Assembly: GCA_004963905.1 (NCBI GenBank)
Contig: SUGL01000002.1
Span: 162,960-226,959, forward strand
Direction of reading: 5' to 3'
Length of the DNA: 64,000 bases
From: Mesorhizobium sp.
GTDB taxonomy: Bacteria > Pseudomonadota > Alphaproteobacteria > Rhizobiales > Rhizobiaceae
The notes under the pieces are model-generated. The model searched no databases. It saw only the letters and a program-made list of their open reading frames with translations, and was not told the origin of the DNA. A program made the translations under genes and the position numbers. Of the stretch, positions 33,570 to 45,391 are shown one piece after another (within the stretch, counting starts at the first letter, position 1; every line of letters starts with the position of its first letter).

Positions 33570-35039
33570 ATGACCAGCCAGATCATCCCCGTCGACCCTT
33601 TCGACTTCATCATCTTCGGCGGCACCGGCGACCTGTCGGAACGCAAGCTTCTGCCTTCGCTCTACTATCGCCAGTGCGACCATCAGTTCTCCGAGCCGAC
33701 GCGCATCATCGGCACGTCACGCGCGAAGATGACCGATGCCGAATTCCAGACCTTCGCCAAGCAGGCCATATCGCGGCATGTGAAGCCGGCCGATATCGAC
33801 GCCAAGGAGCTGGATCGGTTTCTTGCTCGCCTTTCCTACGTTTCGGCCGATGCGACCAGCGGCGTGGGTTTCGACAAGCTCAAGAAGGCCGTCGGCGACA
33901 GCGACCGCATCCGCGCCTTTTACCTCGCGGTGGCGCCGGCGCTGTTCGGCGACATCTCGCACCAGCTCCAAGAGCATAAGCTGATCACGCCGAACTCGCG
34001 CATCGTGCTGGAGAAGCCGATCGGGCGGGACCTCATCTCGGCGCGGGCGCTCAACGACGCGGTGGGCGATGATTTCCACGAAAGCCAGATCTTCCGCATC
34101 GATCACTATCTCGGCAAGGAAACGGTGCAGAACCTGATGGCGCTGCGCTTTGCCAATGCGCTCTACGAGCCGTTGTGGAACTCCGCCCATATCGATCACG
34201 TGCAGATCACCGTGGCCGAGACGGTCGGGCTGGAGGACCGCGTCACCTACTACGACAAGGCAGGCGCGCTGCGCGACATGGTGCAGAACCACATCCTGCA
34301 GCTGCTTTGCCTGGTCGCCATGGAAACGCCGTCGTCGATGGACGCGGACGCCGTACGCGATGAGAAGCTGAAGGTGCTGAGGGCATTGAAGCGCATCAAC
34401 GGCAACGAGGCGCCGAAGCAAACCGTGCGCGGCCAATATCGCGCCGGCGCCTCCGCCGGCGGGCCCGTCAAAGGCTATGTCGAGGAGCTCGGCAAGGACA
34501 GCAACACCGAGACCTTCGTTGCCGTGAAGGCCGAGATCGGCAACTGGCGCTGGGCCGGCGTTCCCTTCTATCTCAGGACCGGCAAGCGTCTGGCGACCCG
34601 CGTTTCGGAGATCGTCATCGAGTTCAAGCCGATCCCTTATTCCATCTTCGGCGACAGCGCCGGGCCGATCTTCCCCAACCAGCTGGTCATCCGCCTGCAG
34701 CCGGACGAAGGCGTCAAGCAGTATATCATGATCAAGGATCCGGGGCCTGGCGGCATGCGGCTGCGCCAGATATCGCTCGACATGAGTTTCGCGCAATCCT
34801 TCCACAGCCGCGCGCCGGACGCCTACGAGCGGCTGATCATGGATGTGGTGCGCGGCAACCAGACGCTGTTCATGCGCCGCGACGAGGTCGAAGCGGCCTG
34901 GAAGTGGATAGACCCGATCCAGAACGCCTGGGAAAGCGCCCGGCAGGAAGCGCAGGGCTATACGGCCGGCACCTGGGGGCCATCGGCCTCCATCGCGCTG
35001 ATCGAACGTGACGGACGGACATGGCACGAGAGCAACTGA
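33570..35039 (+). CDS. zwf: glucose-6-phosphate 1-dehydrogenase
   Basis: 489 aa, standard length. Oxidises glucose-6-phosphate to 6-phosphogluconolactone with NADP or NAD, entry to the Entner-Doudoroff pathway. Motifs: IIFGGTGDLSERKLLPSLY (nucleotide site), EKPIGRDL, the active-site signature RIDHYLGKETVQN, and [16 protein letters not shown] at the C-terminus. First gene of zwf-pgl-edd, the common rhizobial order. The preceding 280 bases include an AT-rich part (TTTAAATCGATTAGAATATA, near 33509-33528) that probably holds the promoter. Confidence 0.96.
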   Translation: MTSQIIPVDPFDFIIFGGTGDLSERKLLPSLYYRQCDHQFSEPTRIIGTSRAKMTDAEFQTFAKQAISRHVKPADIDAKELDRFLARLSYVSADATSGVGFDKLKKAVGDSDRIRAFYLAVAPALFGDISHQLQEHKLITPNSRIVLEKPIGRDLISARALNDAVGDDFHESQIFRIDHYLGKETVQNLMALRFANALYEPLWNSAHIDHVQITVAETVGLEDRVTYYDKAGALRDMVQNHILQLLCLVAMETPSSMDADAVRDEKLKVLRALKRINGNEAPKQTVRGQYRAGASAGGPVKGYVEELGKDSNTETFVAVKAEIGNWRWAGVPFYLRTGKRLATRVSEIVIEFKPIPYSIFGDSAGPIFPNQLVIRLQPDEGVKQYIMIKDPGPGGMRLRQISLDMSFAQSFHSRAPDAYERLIMDVVRGNQTLFMRRDEVEAAWKWIDPIQNAWESARQEAQGYTAGTWGPSASIALIERDGRTWHESN

Positions 35040-35737
35040 GCCAGCCTGCCTATAACTGGGACGGCTTTGCCGACCGGCAGCAGCTGGCGGCCGCCCTTGC
35101 CGGCAACGTCGCCGCCCGGTTGACCAAAGCGATTGCCGAGCGCGGCACGGCGCTGCTCGCTGTGTCCGGCGGCACGACGCCGGCAAGGTTCCTCGCCGCC
35201 CTCTCCTCGATCCCGATCGCCTGGGACAAGGTCACGGTGACGCTGGTCGACGAGCGTTTCGTGCCGCCCTCCTCGCCGCGCTCGAATGCCGGGCTGGTGG
35301 CTGCCAACCTGCTCCAGAACAAGGCCGCGGCCGCGCATTTCGTGCCGCTCTACCATGAAGCGGCGAGCATCGAGGAGGCGGCCGCCTCGGACAGCGCTGC
35401 CCTGCAATCATTGGCATGGCCGCTCGACGTCGTGGTGCTCGGCATGGGCGGCGACGGCCACACGGCTTCCTTCTTTCCCGATGCCGGCAATCTCGCTGAA
35501 TTGCTCGACCCGTCGTCGCAGCGGATCGTGCTGCCGGTGCACGCACCGAGCGCAGGCGAGCCGCGGTTGACGCTTTCGATGGCGCGGATCGTTGCCGCCG
35601 GCTTCATCGCGCTCCACATCGAGGGAGAGGACAAGCGAACCGCCTTCGACGGCGCGATGGGAGCGGGCGTGAAAAAGCCTATCCGCAAAGTGCTCGAGGC
35701 GGCGCCAATACCGGTAGAGGTGTTCTGGGCACCCTGA
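35021..35737 (+). CDS. pgl: 6-phosphogluconolactonase
   Basis: 238 aa. Hydrolyses 6-phosphogluconolactone made by Zwf. Family motifs: [38 protein letters not shown] and [19 protein letters not shown]. Its start overlaps the end of zwf by 19 bases, implying coupled translation. The edd gene follows 64 bases downstream. Confidence 0.95.
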   Translation: MAREQLSQPAYNWDGFADRQQLAAALAGNVAARLTKAIAERGTALLAVSGGTTPARFLAALSSIPIAWDKVTVTLVDERFVPPSSPRSNAGLVAANLLQNKAAAAHFVPLYHEAASIEEAAASDSAALQSLAWPLDVVVLGMGGDGHTASFFPDAGNLAELLDPSSQRIVLPVHAPSAGEPRLTLSMARIVAAGFIALHIEGEDKRTAFDGAMGAGVKKPIRKVLEAAPIPVEVFWAP

Positions 35738-35801
35738 TTTCACGAAGAAGCAGCCCCGGAGGCTGTGGGAGGATGTTTTCCGGGGCTCGAAAGGACCAGC
35801 C

Positions 35802-37625
<1,824 letters not shown>

Positions 37626-37648
37626 CGGCTTCCCCAATGTGCTCCACG

Positions 37649-37682
37649 AAAAGGGCGGCTTAGCGCCGCCCTTTTTCTTTTG
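37649..37682. terminator. bidirectional terminator between edd and the VWA gene
   Basis: Stem AAAGGGCGGC with GCCGCCCTTT, short loop, followed on the plus strand by TTTTTCTTTTG and on the minus strand by TTTTCG. It separates two convergent genes. Confidence 0.85.
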
Positions 37683-37699
37683 TTCGCGGACAGCAATGC

Positions 37700-39349
37700 C
37701 TACTGCACCGTAACCTCGGACCGCTCGCCGGCCTTGATCGTCACCGGCACTTCCTTCTCCTGGCCTTCAGCCGACATGTGCCGAACGACGACATAGTCGC
37801 CGGCAGGGGCTGTCTGCTGCCAGCTGTCGCCATAGCTCAAGCCCAGCGACTTGCGCTTGCCCTCGATGTCCTTCTTCGATGAAAACACCTCGATCGAGTA
37901 GGCGCCGGGCGCCGACATCGCCAGCACGCCGGCGTCGAGCGCGACCTTCACGTCCTGATTGTCGCCGGCCTTGATGCTGAAGGGCTGCTCGACGACGGCG
38001 AGATCGAGCGTGGTGAGCGCGACATAATCGTCGGGTGGCAGCCAGAACTTGCTGTCAGGCCCGTAGGAATGCTCGACGCTTTCACGCGAGCCATCGATCT
38101 TCTTCTTCGCCTTGACGATCTCGAAGCCGATACCGGAATTGTCGGCCTTGTCGCCACCGGCGGTGTAGAAGGCGTTGAGCACGGCATGGCCGACGCCAAC
38201 GACGACGTCCTTCTCGACGGTCTGCCCGGCGGCAAGCTGGACGGTCTCGGTCGCGGTGCCGGCGCCGATCTGAACCGTCACCTTCTGCTCACCCGCCGGC
38301 ACGGTGGCCTTGGCGTCGCCATAGTGTGTGGTGCTGCCGCCCGGATAGGCGAAGTCGACACGCGCCTCGCCGCTGATCTCCGAGCCCTGGCTGGCATGCG
38401 GATGGATGACCAAGGTGCCGCCGTTCAGCGTGAACAGCGGCTTGTAGACCTGACCGGCCTCTATCTTGATCTTCTGCTCGCTCCTTGCCTCGTCGTCGCG
38501 ACCGACGACGATGTAGTCGCCTGGCTCGAGGTTGGTTTTGAGCTCACCATACTCGGTCATGACCTGATCGCCGCGCGAGCCATCGGCCGCGGCTTTGTAA
38601 ATCTCCCAGGCATTGCCATCGGTGATTGGATCGCCGCCCTCGGCCATGACCACGCTCGGCATGAAATTGAATTCAGGCTTGGCGGGTTCGGGCGCTGGCG
38701 CCGGTGCGGGCTCAGGCGCCGGAGCCGGCGCCGCGACGGTTTCGACGAGCGCCTGCTGCAGCGCCTTCTCGTCCGAGGCCTGGATGTATTTGCCGCCGGT
38801 GTTCTCGGCGAGGCAGGCGATCTGCTTGCCCTCGTCGGCGGTCAGGCCGAAGCCGACCACGTCGGCGGTGAAGTCGACGCCGGTTTCCTTCAGCTCCTTG
38901 CCGAGCGCGCACGGATCGCCGCCGCAGGTCTCCAGCCCATCGGTGATGAGGACGACGGTGGCCTTGTCCTCGGTGTATCTGAGTGCTTCGGCCGCCTGCT
39001 TGACGGCCGCCGTCAGCGGCGTCTTGCCGAGGAATTTCATGCTGTCGGCGGCCGCCGAAATCGCGCTCGCCGAACCCGCTTGCGGCGGCACGATGAGCTC
39101 GATGTCCTCGCAACTGCCCTTGGTTCGATGACCATAGGCCATGAAGCCGATCTCGTCATCGGCCGGTACCGACTGCAGCACCGTGCGCAGCGATTCGCGC
39201 GCGATCTCGAGCTTCGGCTTGCCGTCGATCTGGGCCCACATGGAGCCCGATGCGTCGAGAATGATGATGACCTTGTTGGCGGCAAAGCCAAACGTGGTCG
39301 TCGACAAAAGGAGGATCGCCGCAGCGACGCTCCGTGCCAGTCCCGCCAT
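37700..39349 (-). CDS. secreted von Willebrand factor A domain protein
   Basis: 549 aa. Signal peptide MAGLARSVAAAILLLSTTTF, cleaved near GFA-AN. VWA domain (about 25-200) with metal-site motif DASGSMW, Thr in GKTPLTAAV and ITDGLETCGGD. A Pro/Ala/Glu linker (PAPAPEPAP type, near 230) leads to a beta-rich C-terminal half with several repeated Ig-like segments (for example LEPGDYIVVGRDDEARSE and LPPDDYVALTTLDLAVVE). The start was placed after AGGAGA; the longer frame adds residues before the signal peptide. Likely a periplasmic protein of unknown task. Confidence 0.85.
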   Translation of the reverse strand: MAGLARSVAAAILLLSTTTFGFAANKVIIILDASGSMWAQIDGKPKLEIARESLRTVLQSVPADDEIGFMAYGHRTKGSCEDIELIVPPQAGSASAISAAADSMKFLGKTPLTAAVKQAAEALRYTEDKATVVLITDGLETCGGDPCALGKELKETGVDFTADVVGFGLTADEGKQIACLAENTGGKYIQASDEKALQQALVETVAAPAPAPEPAPAPAPEPAKPEFNFMPSVVMAEGGDPITDGNAWEIYKAAADGSRGDQVMTEYGELKTNLEPGDYIVVGRDDEARSEQKIKIEAGQVYKPLFTLNGGTLVIHPHASQGSEISGEARVDFAYPGGSTTHYGDAKATVPAGEQKVTVQIGAGTATETVQLAAGQTVEKDVVVGVGHAVLNAFYTAGGDKADNSGIGFEIVKAKKKIDGSRESVEHSYGPDSKFWLPPDDYVALTTLDLAVVEQPFSIKAGDNQDVKVALDAGVLAMSAPGAYSIEVFSSKKDIEGKRKSLGLSYGDSWQQTAPAGDYVVVRHMSAEGQEKEVPVTIKAGERSEVTVQ

Positions 39350-39437
39350 GAAAATCTCCTGAGTGAGCCCCCTGTCCGCGCCGGGAAAGCTATTTGAGGC
39401 GGGCTTTGGAGACAAGTCCGATGGCAGGTGAAGTCGC

Positions 39438-40436
39438 TCAGTAGGTGGTGCGGCGCTCTTCCGAGGGCGGCCGGCCGAATTGCAGCCGGTAGCTCTGCGC
39501 GAAATAGGAATGCGAGGTGAAGCCGGTGGCGATCGCCACGTCGAGGATCGGCATGTTGGTCTGGCGCAGCAATTCGCGCGCGCGCTCGAGTCTCAGCCGC
39601 ATGTAGTAGCGGCCCGGCGTCACGTTGAGATGGCGCAGGAACAGGCGCTCGACCTGGCGCACCGAAAGCCCCGCCGACTTGGCGAGCTGCACCGCCGACA
39701 GCGGCTCATCGAGATGGTCGGCCATCAATTCGACGATGCGTCTCAGCTTCTCCGACTTGCCGGTGAGGTCGCGCTCGGGGCCGACGCGCTGTCGGTCGCC
39801 GGCCGAACGGATACGCTCATGCTGGAACTGGTTGGCGACGCCATTGGCGAGGTTGGAGCCGAAATCGCCGCGCACGATCTCCAGCATCAGGTCGATCGAG
39901 GTGGTGCCGCCGGCGCAAGTGTAGCGCTTGCGGTCGATCTCGAAGACGTTGCCGGTGCAGTTGATGTCGGGGAAGCGCTCCATGAAGCCGGCGCGGTTCT
40001 CCCAGTGGATGGTGCAGCGATAGCCGTCGAGCTGGCCGGCCTCGGCGAGCAGATAGGAGCCGACCGACAGCGCGCCGAGCGCGTTGCCGCGCCGGCCCCA
40101 GCTGCGCAGCGCCGCCAGCACCTTGCTCTTGCCGGGGAATTCGGTGGTCAGCCCGACCGACACGAACAGGATGTCGACCGGCGGCATGTCGGCGACGGAA
40201 TAGTCGATCTTCAGCGGCAGGCCGTTGGAGGCCATGACCGCGTCGCCATCCGCCGATATCGTCGTCCAGCCGTAAAAATCGCGGCCGAGCAGGCGGTTGG
40301 CCGAGCGGAAACAGTCGATCGCCGCGGCCAGCGAGAACATCGAGAACTTGTCGACCAGCAGGAAGCCGAATTGACGCCCCCCCTGAACGGGATCGTTCGT
40401 GACCGGCCGTTCGACGGGGACAATCAGGTTCGGCAA
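39438..40436 (-). CDS. GlxA-family AraC-type transcriptional regulator
   Basis: 332 aa. N-terminal DJ-1/PfpI-like amidotransferase fold without enzymatic role (FGFLLVDKFSMFSLAAAID, GALSVGSYLLAEAGQLDGYR, CAGGTTSIDLML), C-terminal AraC DNA-binding domain with both helix-turn-helices (SAVQLAKSAGLSVRQVERLF and ILDVAIATGFTSHSYFAQSY). Relatives govern carnitine, glycine betaine, arginine or choline catabolism. It starts 16 bases after folD on the same strand and may be cotranscribed with it. Confidence 0.88.
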   Translation of the reverse strand: MPNLIVPVERPVTNDPVQGGRQFGFLLVDKFSMFSLAAAIDCFRSANRLLGRDFYGWTTISADGDAVMASNGLPLKIDYSVADMPPVDILFVSVGLTTEFPGKSKVLAALRSWGRRGNALGALSVGSYLLAEAGQLDGYRCTIHWENRAGFMERFPDINCTGNVFEIDRKRYTCAGGTTSIDLMLEIVRGDFGSNLANGVANQFQHERIRSAGDRQRVGPERDLTGKSEKLRRIVELMADHLDEPLSAVQLAKSAGLSVRQVERLFLRHLNVTPGRYYMRLRLERARELLRQTNMPILDVAIATGFTSHSYFAQSYRLQFGRPPSEERRTTY

Positions 40437-40452
40437 GGATCAAGCTTTCCGA

Positions 40453-41355
40453 TCAGAAGGACGGCCGCTTCAACCCGGCCGCGAGGTAGGCGGAAGCTAC
40501 AGTGTTGGCCATCAGCATGGCAATGGTCATCGGACCGACGCCGCCGGGGACGGGCGTGATGGCGCCGGCGACCTTGGCCGCATCGGCATAGGCGACGTCG
40601 CCGACCAGCCGCGACTTGCCCTCACCCTTTTCCGGAGCGGGGATGCGGTTGATGCCGACATCGATGACGGTCGCGCCAGGCTTCACCCAATCGCCCTTGA
40701 CCATTTCCGGGCGGCCGACGGCGGCGACCAGGATGTCGGCGGTGCGGGCCAGCGCCGGCAGGTCCCTGGTGCGGCTATGGGCAATGGTGACGGTGCAGTT
40801 GGCGGCGAGCAGCAGATTGGCCATCGGCTTGCCGACGATGTTGGAGCGGCCGACGACCACGGCGTTGAGGCCGGAAAGGTCCTTGCCGCGCACGCGCTCG
40901 ATCAGCAGCATCGAGCCGGCCGGCGTGCAGGGCACGAAGGCAGTTTCCAGCTCGCCGGTGCCGAGCTTGCCGACATTGATGAAATGGAAGCCGTCGACAT
41001 CCTTTTCCGGCGCGATCGTCTGGATGACCTTGCCGGCGTCGATGTGGCCAGGCAGCGGCAGTTGCACGAGGATGCCGTGGATCGCCGGATCGGCGTTGAG
41101 GTCGCCGATGATCTCGAGCAGCTGCGCCTCGGTGGTCTCGGCCGGCAGCGTGTGCTGGAGCGAATGGAAGCCGCATTCCTTGGCCGTGCGCGATTTCGAG
41201 GCGACATAGACCTGGCTCGCCGGATCCTCGCCGACGATCACCACCGCCAGGCCGGGCCTGGTCGCGCCCTTGGCCGACAGCTCGACGGTCAGTGCCTTGA
41301 CCTTCTGAACCACGTCTTCGGCGACACTCTTTCCGTCGATCACTTCGGCCATCAT
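40453..41355 (-). CDS. folD: methylenetetrahydrofolate dehydrogenase/cyclohydrolase
   Basis: 300 aa bifunctional FolD, interconverting methylene-, methenyl- and formyl-tetrahydrofolate. Motifs: [17 protein letters not shown] (active Tyr and Lys), [44 protein letters not shown] (NADP site) and VGGVGPMT-like [14 protein letters not shown]. Core housekeeping gene. The GlxA-type regulator follows. Confidence 0.96.
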   Translation of the reverse strand: MMAEVIDGKSVAEDVVQKVKALTVELSAKGATRPGLAVVIVGEDPASQVYVASKSRTAKECGFHSLQHTLPAETTEAQLLEIIGDLNADPAIHGILVQLPLPGHIDAGKVIQTIAPEKDVDGFHFINVGKLGTGELETAFVPCTPAGSMLLIERVRGKDLSGLNAVVVGRSNIVGKPMANLLLAANCTVTIAHSRTRDLPALARTADILVAAVGRPEMVKGDWVKPGATVIDVGINRIPAPEKGEGKSRLVGDVAYADAAKVAGAITPVPGGVGPMTIAMLMANTVASAYLAAGLKRPSF

Positions 41356-41526
41356 TCACCCTCAACACGTTCCGCGGACGCGCTTACGCGCAGCCCTGAT
41401 CCTCAATCCAGCATCGCGAACCGCCTGGCGTCGGGCGCGGGCGGTCGAATGCAGCGCGGCATTTTCACGAAAATTCGACAGCGCAATCCCGTCAAAACGT
41501 CGTCGGATGCCGTAAACCCGAAACCG

Positions 41527-41590
41527 GCTGCTTTTATCGACGCCAGCTTTTGTCGAAGGCAGCTTCTATCGAAGCCAGCTTTTATCGAAG
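41527..41590. repeat. four tandem 16-base repeats
   Basis: Four adjacent 16-base units, CTGCTTTTATCGACGC, CAGCTTTTGTCGAAGG, CAGCTTCTATCGAAGC and CAGCTTTTATCGAAGG. The third contains CTTC...GAAG, a partial palindrome. They lie 10 bases after the stop of the chain-length gene (minus strand), in the gap to folD. Confidence 0.8.
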
Positions 41591-41600
41591 GAGGGGCGTT

Positions 41601-43895
41601 TTAGAAATAGCGGAGGCGGGAGCGGCTTTCGGTCAGGTCGCGCACTGCCTCGCGGAACTCGCGCAGGCTGGCGCGGATCTCGTCGATCTGGCCCTGCTGA
41701 TCGGCTTGGGATTGGCGCGCCTCGGCGACCGGCGGTTGCGAATGGAGAGGCGCCGGCGACGCGGCGTATTCATCCTCGGATGGTTCCGCGGACTGCGCGT
41801 AGTCAGGCTGCCGAAAGGGATAGGCTCGGCTTTGCGCGGGCAGCGTTTCGAAACGAGGTTCCGGCATCGGCGCGGTCCGGGCGCGTGGAGACTGGTCGCG
41901 GGCCTCTGCCGGCGCTTCCGACCGACGCAGCATGAAGTCGCGCAGCGACGAAGCCAGTGATCCCAAGAACCCCGGCCGGCCGGCATCGTTGGCGGGGACA
42001 GGCGATGGCGTGAGCGGCGCAGCCGGCGGAGGGTTCGGCGGCGCGGCGCGATACGCCCTGTCCTCAAAGGCCAGCGCACGCTCCTCTGGCCTGCGGCGCG
42101 AGCGGGTGTCCGCCGTCTCGCGCAAGCTGGCATAGGCACCGCGCAGTGCGCCGAGGCCGATGCCGGCGAAGAAGCCCGCAAGCAGGCCGGCCAACGCCTT
42201 GACGGCGCGCGACGGCCCCTTGGCTTCGAGCGGCGGATAGGCCTCCGAAATCAAGCTGATGTTGGCGGTGTTGATGTCCTTCTGCTCGCCGGTCTCCTTG
42301 GCGCGCAACAGGAACTGCTCGTAGACCGAGCGCTTGGCGGCCGCCTCGCGCTCGAGCTCGCGCAGCGAAACCAGGTTGTTGTTGACGTCGCCGCTCTGCA
42401 CCTTGGCCTGTGCCAGACGTGACGACAAGTCCTGCTCGAGCTGCACGGAACGCTTCAGATCGACCTGCAGCGAGGACGCTATGCGCTGCAATTCCGCAGC
42501 GATGCGTTCGCGCGCGCCGGCAAGCTGGGCGTTGAGCGCCTGAAGCTCGGGATGCCGCGGCCCGAACTTGATCGCGGCGCGATCAGCTTCCTGTTTCAGC
42601 GCCGCATATTGCGAGCGCAGCTCGCCCATCGTGTTGGAGTTGATCTCTTCAGGCAAGGTGCCGTTGAGAACCGCGTTGACGTTCAAGGCGCGGGCCGAGG
42701 CGGCGCGGGCGTTGAGCTCGAGCGTGCGGGCGCGGGCGACCGAGAGCTGCTCGTTGAGCTTCAGCATCTGATCGTCGCTGATCAGGTGACCCTGGGCGTC
42801 GACAAGATCATGCGTGGCCCTGAAGTCCTCGACCTTGCGCTCGGCCGTCTCGACGCCCTTGCGCAACTCGTCGAGCCTGGCCGTCAGTTCGTCATTGGCG
42901 CGGCCCGCCGTGTTGGACTGGAGTTCGCTGGAGATCTGCTGGAAGGCAGTCCTCATCGTATTGGCGATCAGGGCCGACTTGTCGGGGCTCTCTGTCGTCG
43001 CGGTGATCGAGACGACGAAGGTCTTGCCGCCGCGCTCGACGTCCAGGCTCTCCGCCAGATTGGCGACCGCCAGCGCACGCCGGCGCGCTTCGCCGGCGGG
43101 GCCTTGTGCATCCTGCCGTGACAAGACCGAGCGGAGCATCGACATCAGGCCGATGCCGCCCTTGCCCTGGCCGTTGAACTCGGGATCGTTTGCGAGGTTG
43201 AGATCCGTGACGACCTTGTTGAGGACCGCGCCCGAGGTGAGGATGCGGGCCTGGTTCTCGACGATGGCGAGTGTAGCGTCCGAGGCGATCACATTCTGCG
43301 TCAGATCACGGTCGGTGAGCTTGAGGTCGCGCGGATCGACGATGACCTCGGTGGTGGCCTCGTATTTCTTCGGCGTCGACAGCGCGATGGCGATGCCGAG
43401 CGCGGCGCCCAGGATCGTCGTCGAAAGAATCAGCGCCTTGGATCGGGTGATGCCGCGAACGACCTGCATCGGGTCGATCAGCGGTTTCCATTCCTGATCG
43501 TCGCCGGCCGGCGGCCGGCTTGCGCGGCGAGGTTCGACATAGCGCGTTTCGAAACCGGGCTGCGGAGAATGGTCCGGGGGAAGGTTCCCCTCACGCGGTC
43601 CGGCTTGCAAGCCCCGCGTGGCCGAATCGTCCTCGGCCCGGGTCGATTCGGGAAGCGGGTCGACCTGAGATTGACCGGGCTCGTCCGTGTTCGCGGACCA
43701 TGGGTTCGACCGCCCTTCGCGCTCGAAGCGCGCGGCGCGGTGGCGCGCGGCGGCATCCTCGCGCCAAGACGGGTTGGCTCTGTCGCCGATTGAAACCAGC
43801 GAAGCGTCCGGGCTGTCCTCGCCACGCACGGCCTGGCCGAGCGCAAGCAAAGAGCGCTCGCGCCTCCAATCGTCACGGTTATCCCTGTCGACCAT
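41601..43895 (-). CDS. exopolysaccharide polymerisation/transport protein, Wzz/GumC type
   Basis: 764 aa polysaccharide co-polymerase. Disordered N-terminus of about 150 residues, Wzz domain beginning at DPMQVVRGITRSKALILSTT with helix one, STPKKYEATTEVIVDPRDLK, long coiled-coil periplasmic region (about 290-540), GNVR-like segment and helix two ALAGLLAGFFAGIGLGALRG, then a Pro-rich cytoplasmic tail ending in a short coiled coil. Unlike ExoP it has no C-terminal Walker-type tyrosine-kinase domain, so a separate kinase or none is used. The N-terminal extension before helix one is longer than usual. The gene faces the flippase across a 199-base promoter gap. Confidence 0.82.
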   Translation of the reverse strand: MVDRDNRDDWRRERSLLALGQAVRGEDSPDASLVSIGDRANPSWREDAAARHRAARFEREGRSNPWSANTDEPGQSQVDPLPESTRAEDDSATRGLQAGPREGNLPPDHSPQPGFETRYVEPRRASRPPAGDDQEWKPLIDPMQVVRGITRSKALILSTTILGAALGIAIALSTPKKYEATTEVIVDPRDLKLTDRDLTQNVIASDATLAIVENQARILTSGAVLNKVVTDLNLANDPEFNGQGKGGIGLMSMLRSVLSRQDAQGPAGEARRRALAVANLAESLDVERGGKTFVVSITATTESPDKSALIANTMRTAFQQISSELQSNTAGRANDELTARLDELRKGVETAERKVEDFRATHDLVDAQGHLISDDQMLKLNEQLSVARARTLELNARAASARALNVNAVLNGTLPEEINSNTMGELRSQYAALKQEADRAAIKFGPRHPELQALNAQLAGARERIAAELQRIASSLQVDLKRSVQLEQDLSSRLAQAKVQSGDVNNNLVSLRELEREAAAKRSVYEQFLLRAKETGEQKDINTANISLISEAYPPLEAKGPSRAVKALAGLLAGFFAGIGLGALRGAYASLRETADTRSRRRPEERALAFEDRAYRAAPPNPPPAAPLTPSPVPANDAGRPGFLGSLASSLRDFMLRRSEAPAEARDQSPRARTAPMPEPRFETLPAQSRAYPFRQPDYAQSAEPSEDEYAASPAPLHSQPPVAEARQSQADQQGQIDEIRASLREFREAVRDLTESRSRLRYF

Positions 43896-44094
43896 GTCTG
43901 GAACTTACTCTCTGGCGGCTTGGGAGAGGCGGTCGGCCAATCGTTAAGTCACGCTAAACAGGCATGGGAAATAAAAGGTTAATTTTGAACCCGGGGAAAT
44001 ACAGTTTCTCGCCTCGGTTGCAGCCCCGCTCAAGCCACCGGGCCGCCGCCAGAACGGCACGTTAAGCTTTCCATCCTAGGCTTTCGACAGAGAC

Positions 44095-45390
44095 ATGACC
44101 CAGACCAGCGACATACCGCAAAGGCGGACGCTCGCGCGGATCGGCCACTTCGTGGCCGCGCGCCGGAAGCTGGTTTTCGACTATTTGTCGGCAATCAGCG
44201 GCGCCGGCGGGCGGCTGGTGTTCTCGCTCGCCTATTTCGTGGCATTGGCCAATACGCTGTCGATCGCCGAATTCGGCATGTTCGCCACGGCCTCGGCGGC
44301 AGGCGTGATGCTGTCGCGCGTGCTTGCCTTCGGCTTCATCTCGGCGCTCTATCGCACCGCCACGATCCGCCCGAACCTGATCGGCACCTTCACCGCCGGC
44401 TTCCTGTTCCTCGGCGTGATTTCGCTGCCGGTCCTCGCCGCCGCCTCCTACGGCGTTTACCTGATCTTCTTCGCCGGAACGGTGCAGCTGCCGGTCTTTG
44501 CCGCGGTCGTCTTCGCCGAAGCGCTCTTGTGGCGACCGGTGGAGGTTGTGCTGATCGTCAACAACGGCCTCGGCAAGTTCGGCCGCGCCGCGGTGCTGGC
44601 GATCCTGGCTACGGCGCTCCGGGCAGCCGGCGCGGTTCTGTTCATGCTCGCCGCGCAGCGCACCATCGGCGTCTGGTCGTGGTTCTACATCGGCGCCAAC
44701 GCCGTTTCGCTTTTCGTCGCCTTCGCCTTCTTCTACCCCCGCCAGCGACTGCGGCTGCGCACCGAACTCTATTTCCGGCGGCTCGCCGATTCCATCTATG
44801 TGGCGGGGTCGGAGGTGCTGTTCTATCTGCAGATGGAGTTCGACAAGCTGTTGGTGCTTTCGATCGGCGGACCGCATCTTGCCGGCATCTACGCCATCAT
44901 CATGCGGCTGGTCGACCTCACCGCGATCCCGATCCGCACCTTCTCGATGATGCTGGTGCAGCGCATGATGCGCGCGCCCGAGCTGCTTTCGCGGTTGGCG
45001 GTCAAGTGCGGCATCGAAGGCGGCGTGTTCCTGGTCTCGACGCTGGCGCTCTTGTCGCTCGGCATCGTGCTGCACTTCTTCCCCAACGCGTTGGGCAAGA
45101 ATGTCGCCGAGGCAGCGCCTCTGGTGGCACTGGCGGTCTGCGTGCCGGGCCTGCGCAATCTCGTCGAATACCAGGCCGAGCTTCTCTTCGCACGCGGCCA
45201 GACCGCGGTGCGGGCGATCAATCTCGGGCTGCTCGCGGGTTTGAAGGCGATGCTGCTGACCTATGTGCTGACGACGATTGCCGACACGCCCGATCTGGTG
45301 CTGTCGCTCAACATCGTCTTCCTTCTGCTCTATCTCGCCTCGATGCTATTGACCTATTCGGCGATGCGGCGTCCAGCGAAGGCAATCTGA
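44095..45390 (+). CDS. oligosaccharide flippase (Wzx-like)
   Basis: 431 aa inner-membrane protein of the MOP/Wzx polysaccharide-export superfamily, about twelve helices. The N-terminal SAISGAGGRLVFSLAYFVAL and ANTLSIAEFGMFATASAAGV are the usual PST start. It would flip lipid-linked repeat units across the inner membrane for the polysaccharide made by neighbouring genes. Two bases separate its end from the convergent gene. Confidence 0.82.
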   Translation: MTQTSDIPQRRTLARIGHFVAARRKLVFDYLSAISGAGGRLVFSLAYFVALANTLSIAEFGMFATASAAGVMLSRVLAFGFISALYRTATIRPNLIGTFTAGFLFLGVISLPVLAAASYGVYLIFFAGTVQLPVFAAVVFAEALLWRPVEVVLIVNNGLGKFGRAAVLAILATALRAAGAVLFMLAAQRTIGVWSWFYIGANAVSLFVAFAFFYPRQRLRLRTELYFRRLADSIYVAGSEVLFYLQMEFDKLLVLSIGGPHLAGIYAIIMRLVDLTAIPIRTFSMMLVQRMMRAPELLSRLAVKCGIEGGVFLVSTLALLSLGIVLHFFPNALGKNVAEAAPLVALAVCVPGLRNLVEYQAELLFARGQTAVRAINLGLLAGLKAMLLTYVLTTIADTPDLVLSLNIVFLLLYLASMLLTYSAMRRPAKAI

Positions 45391-45391
45391 C

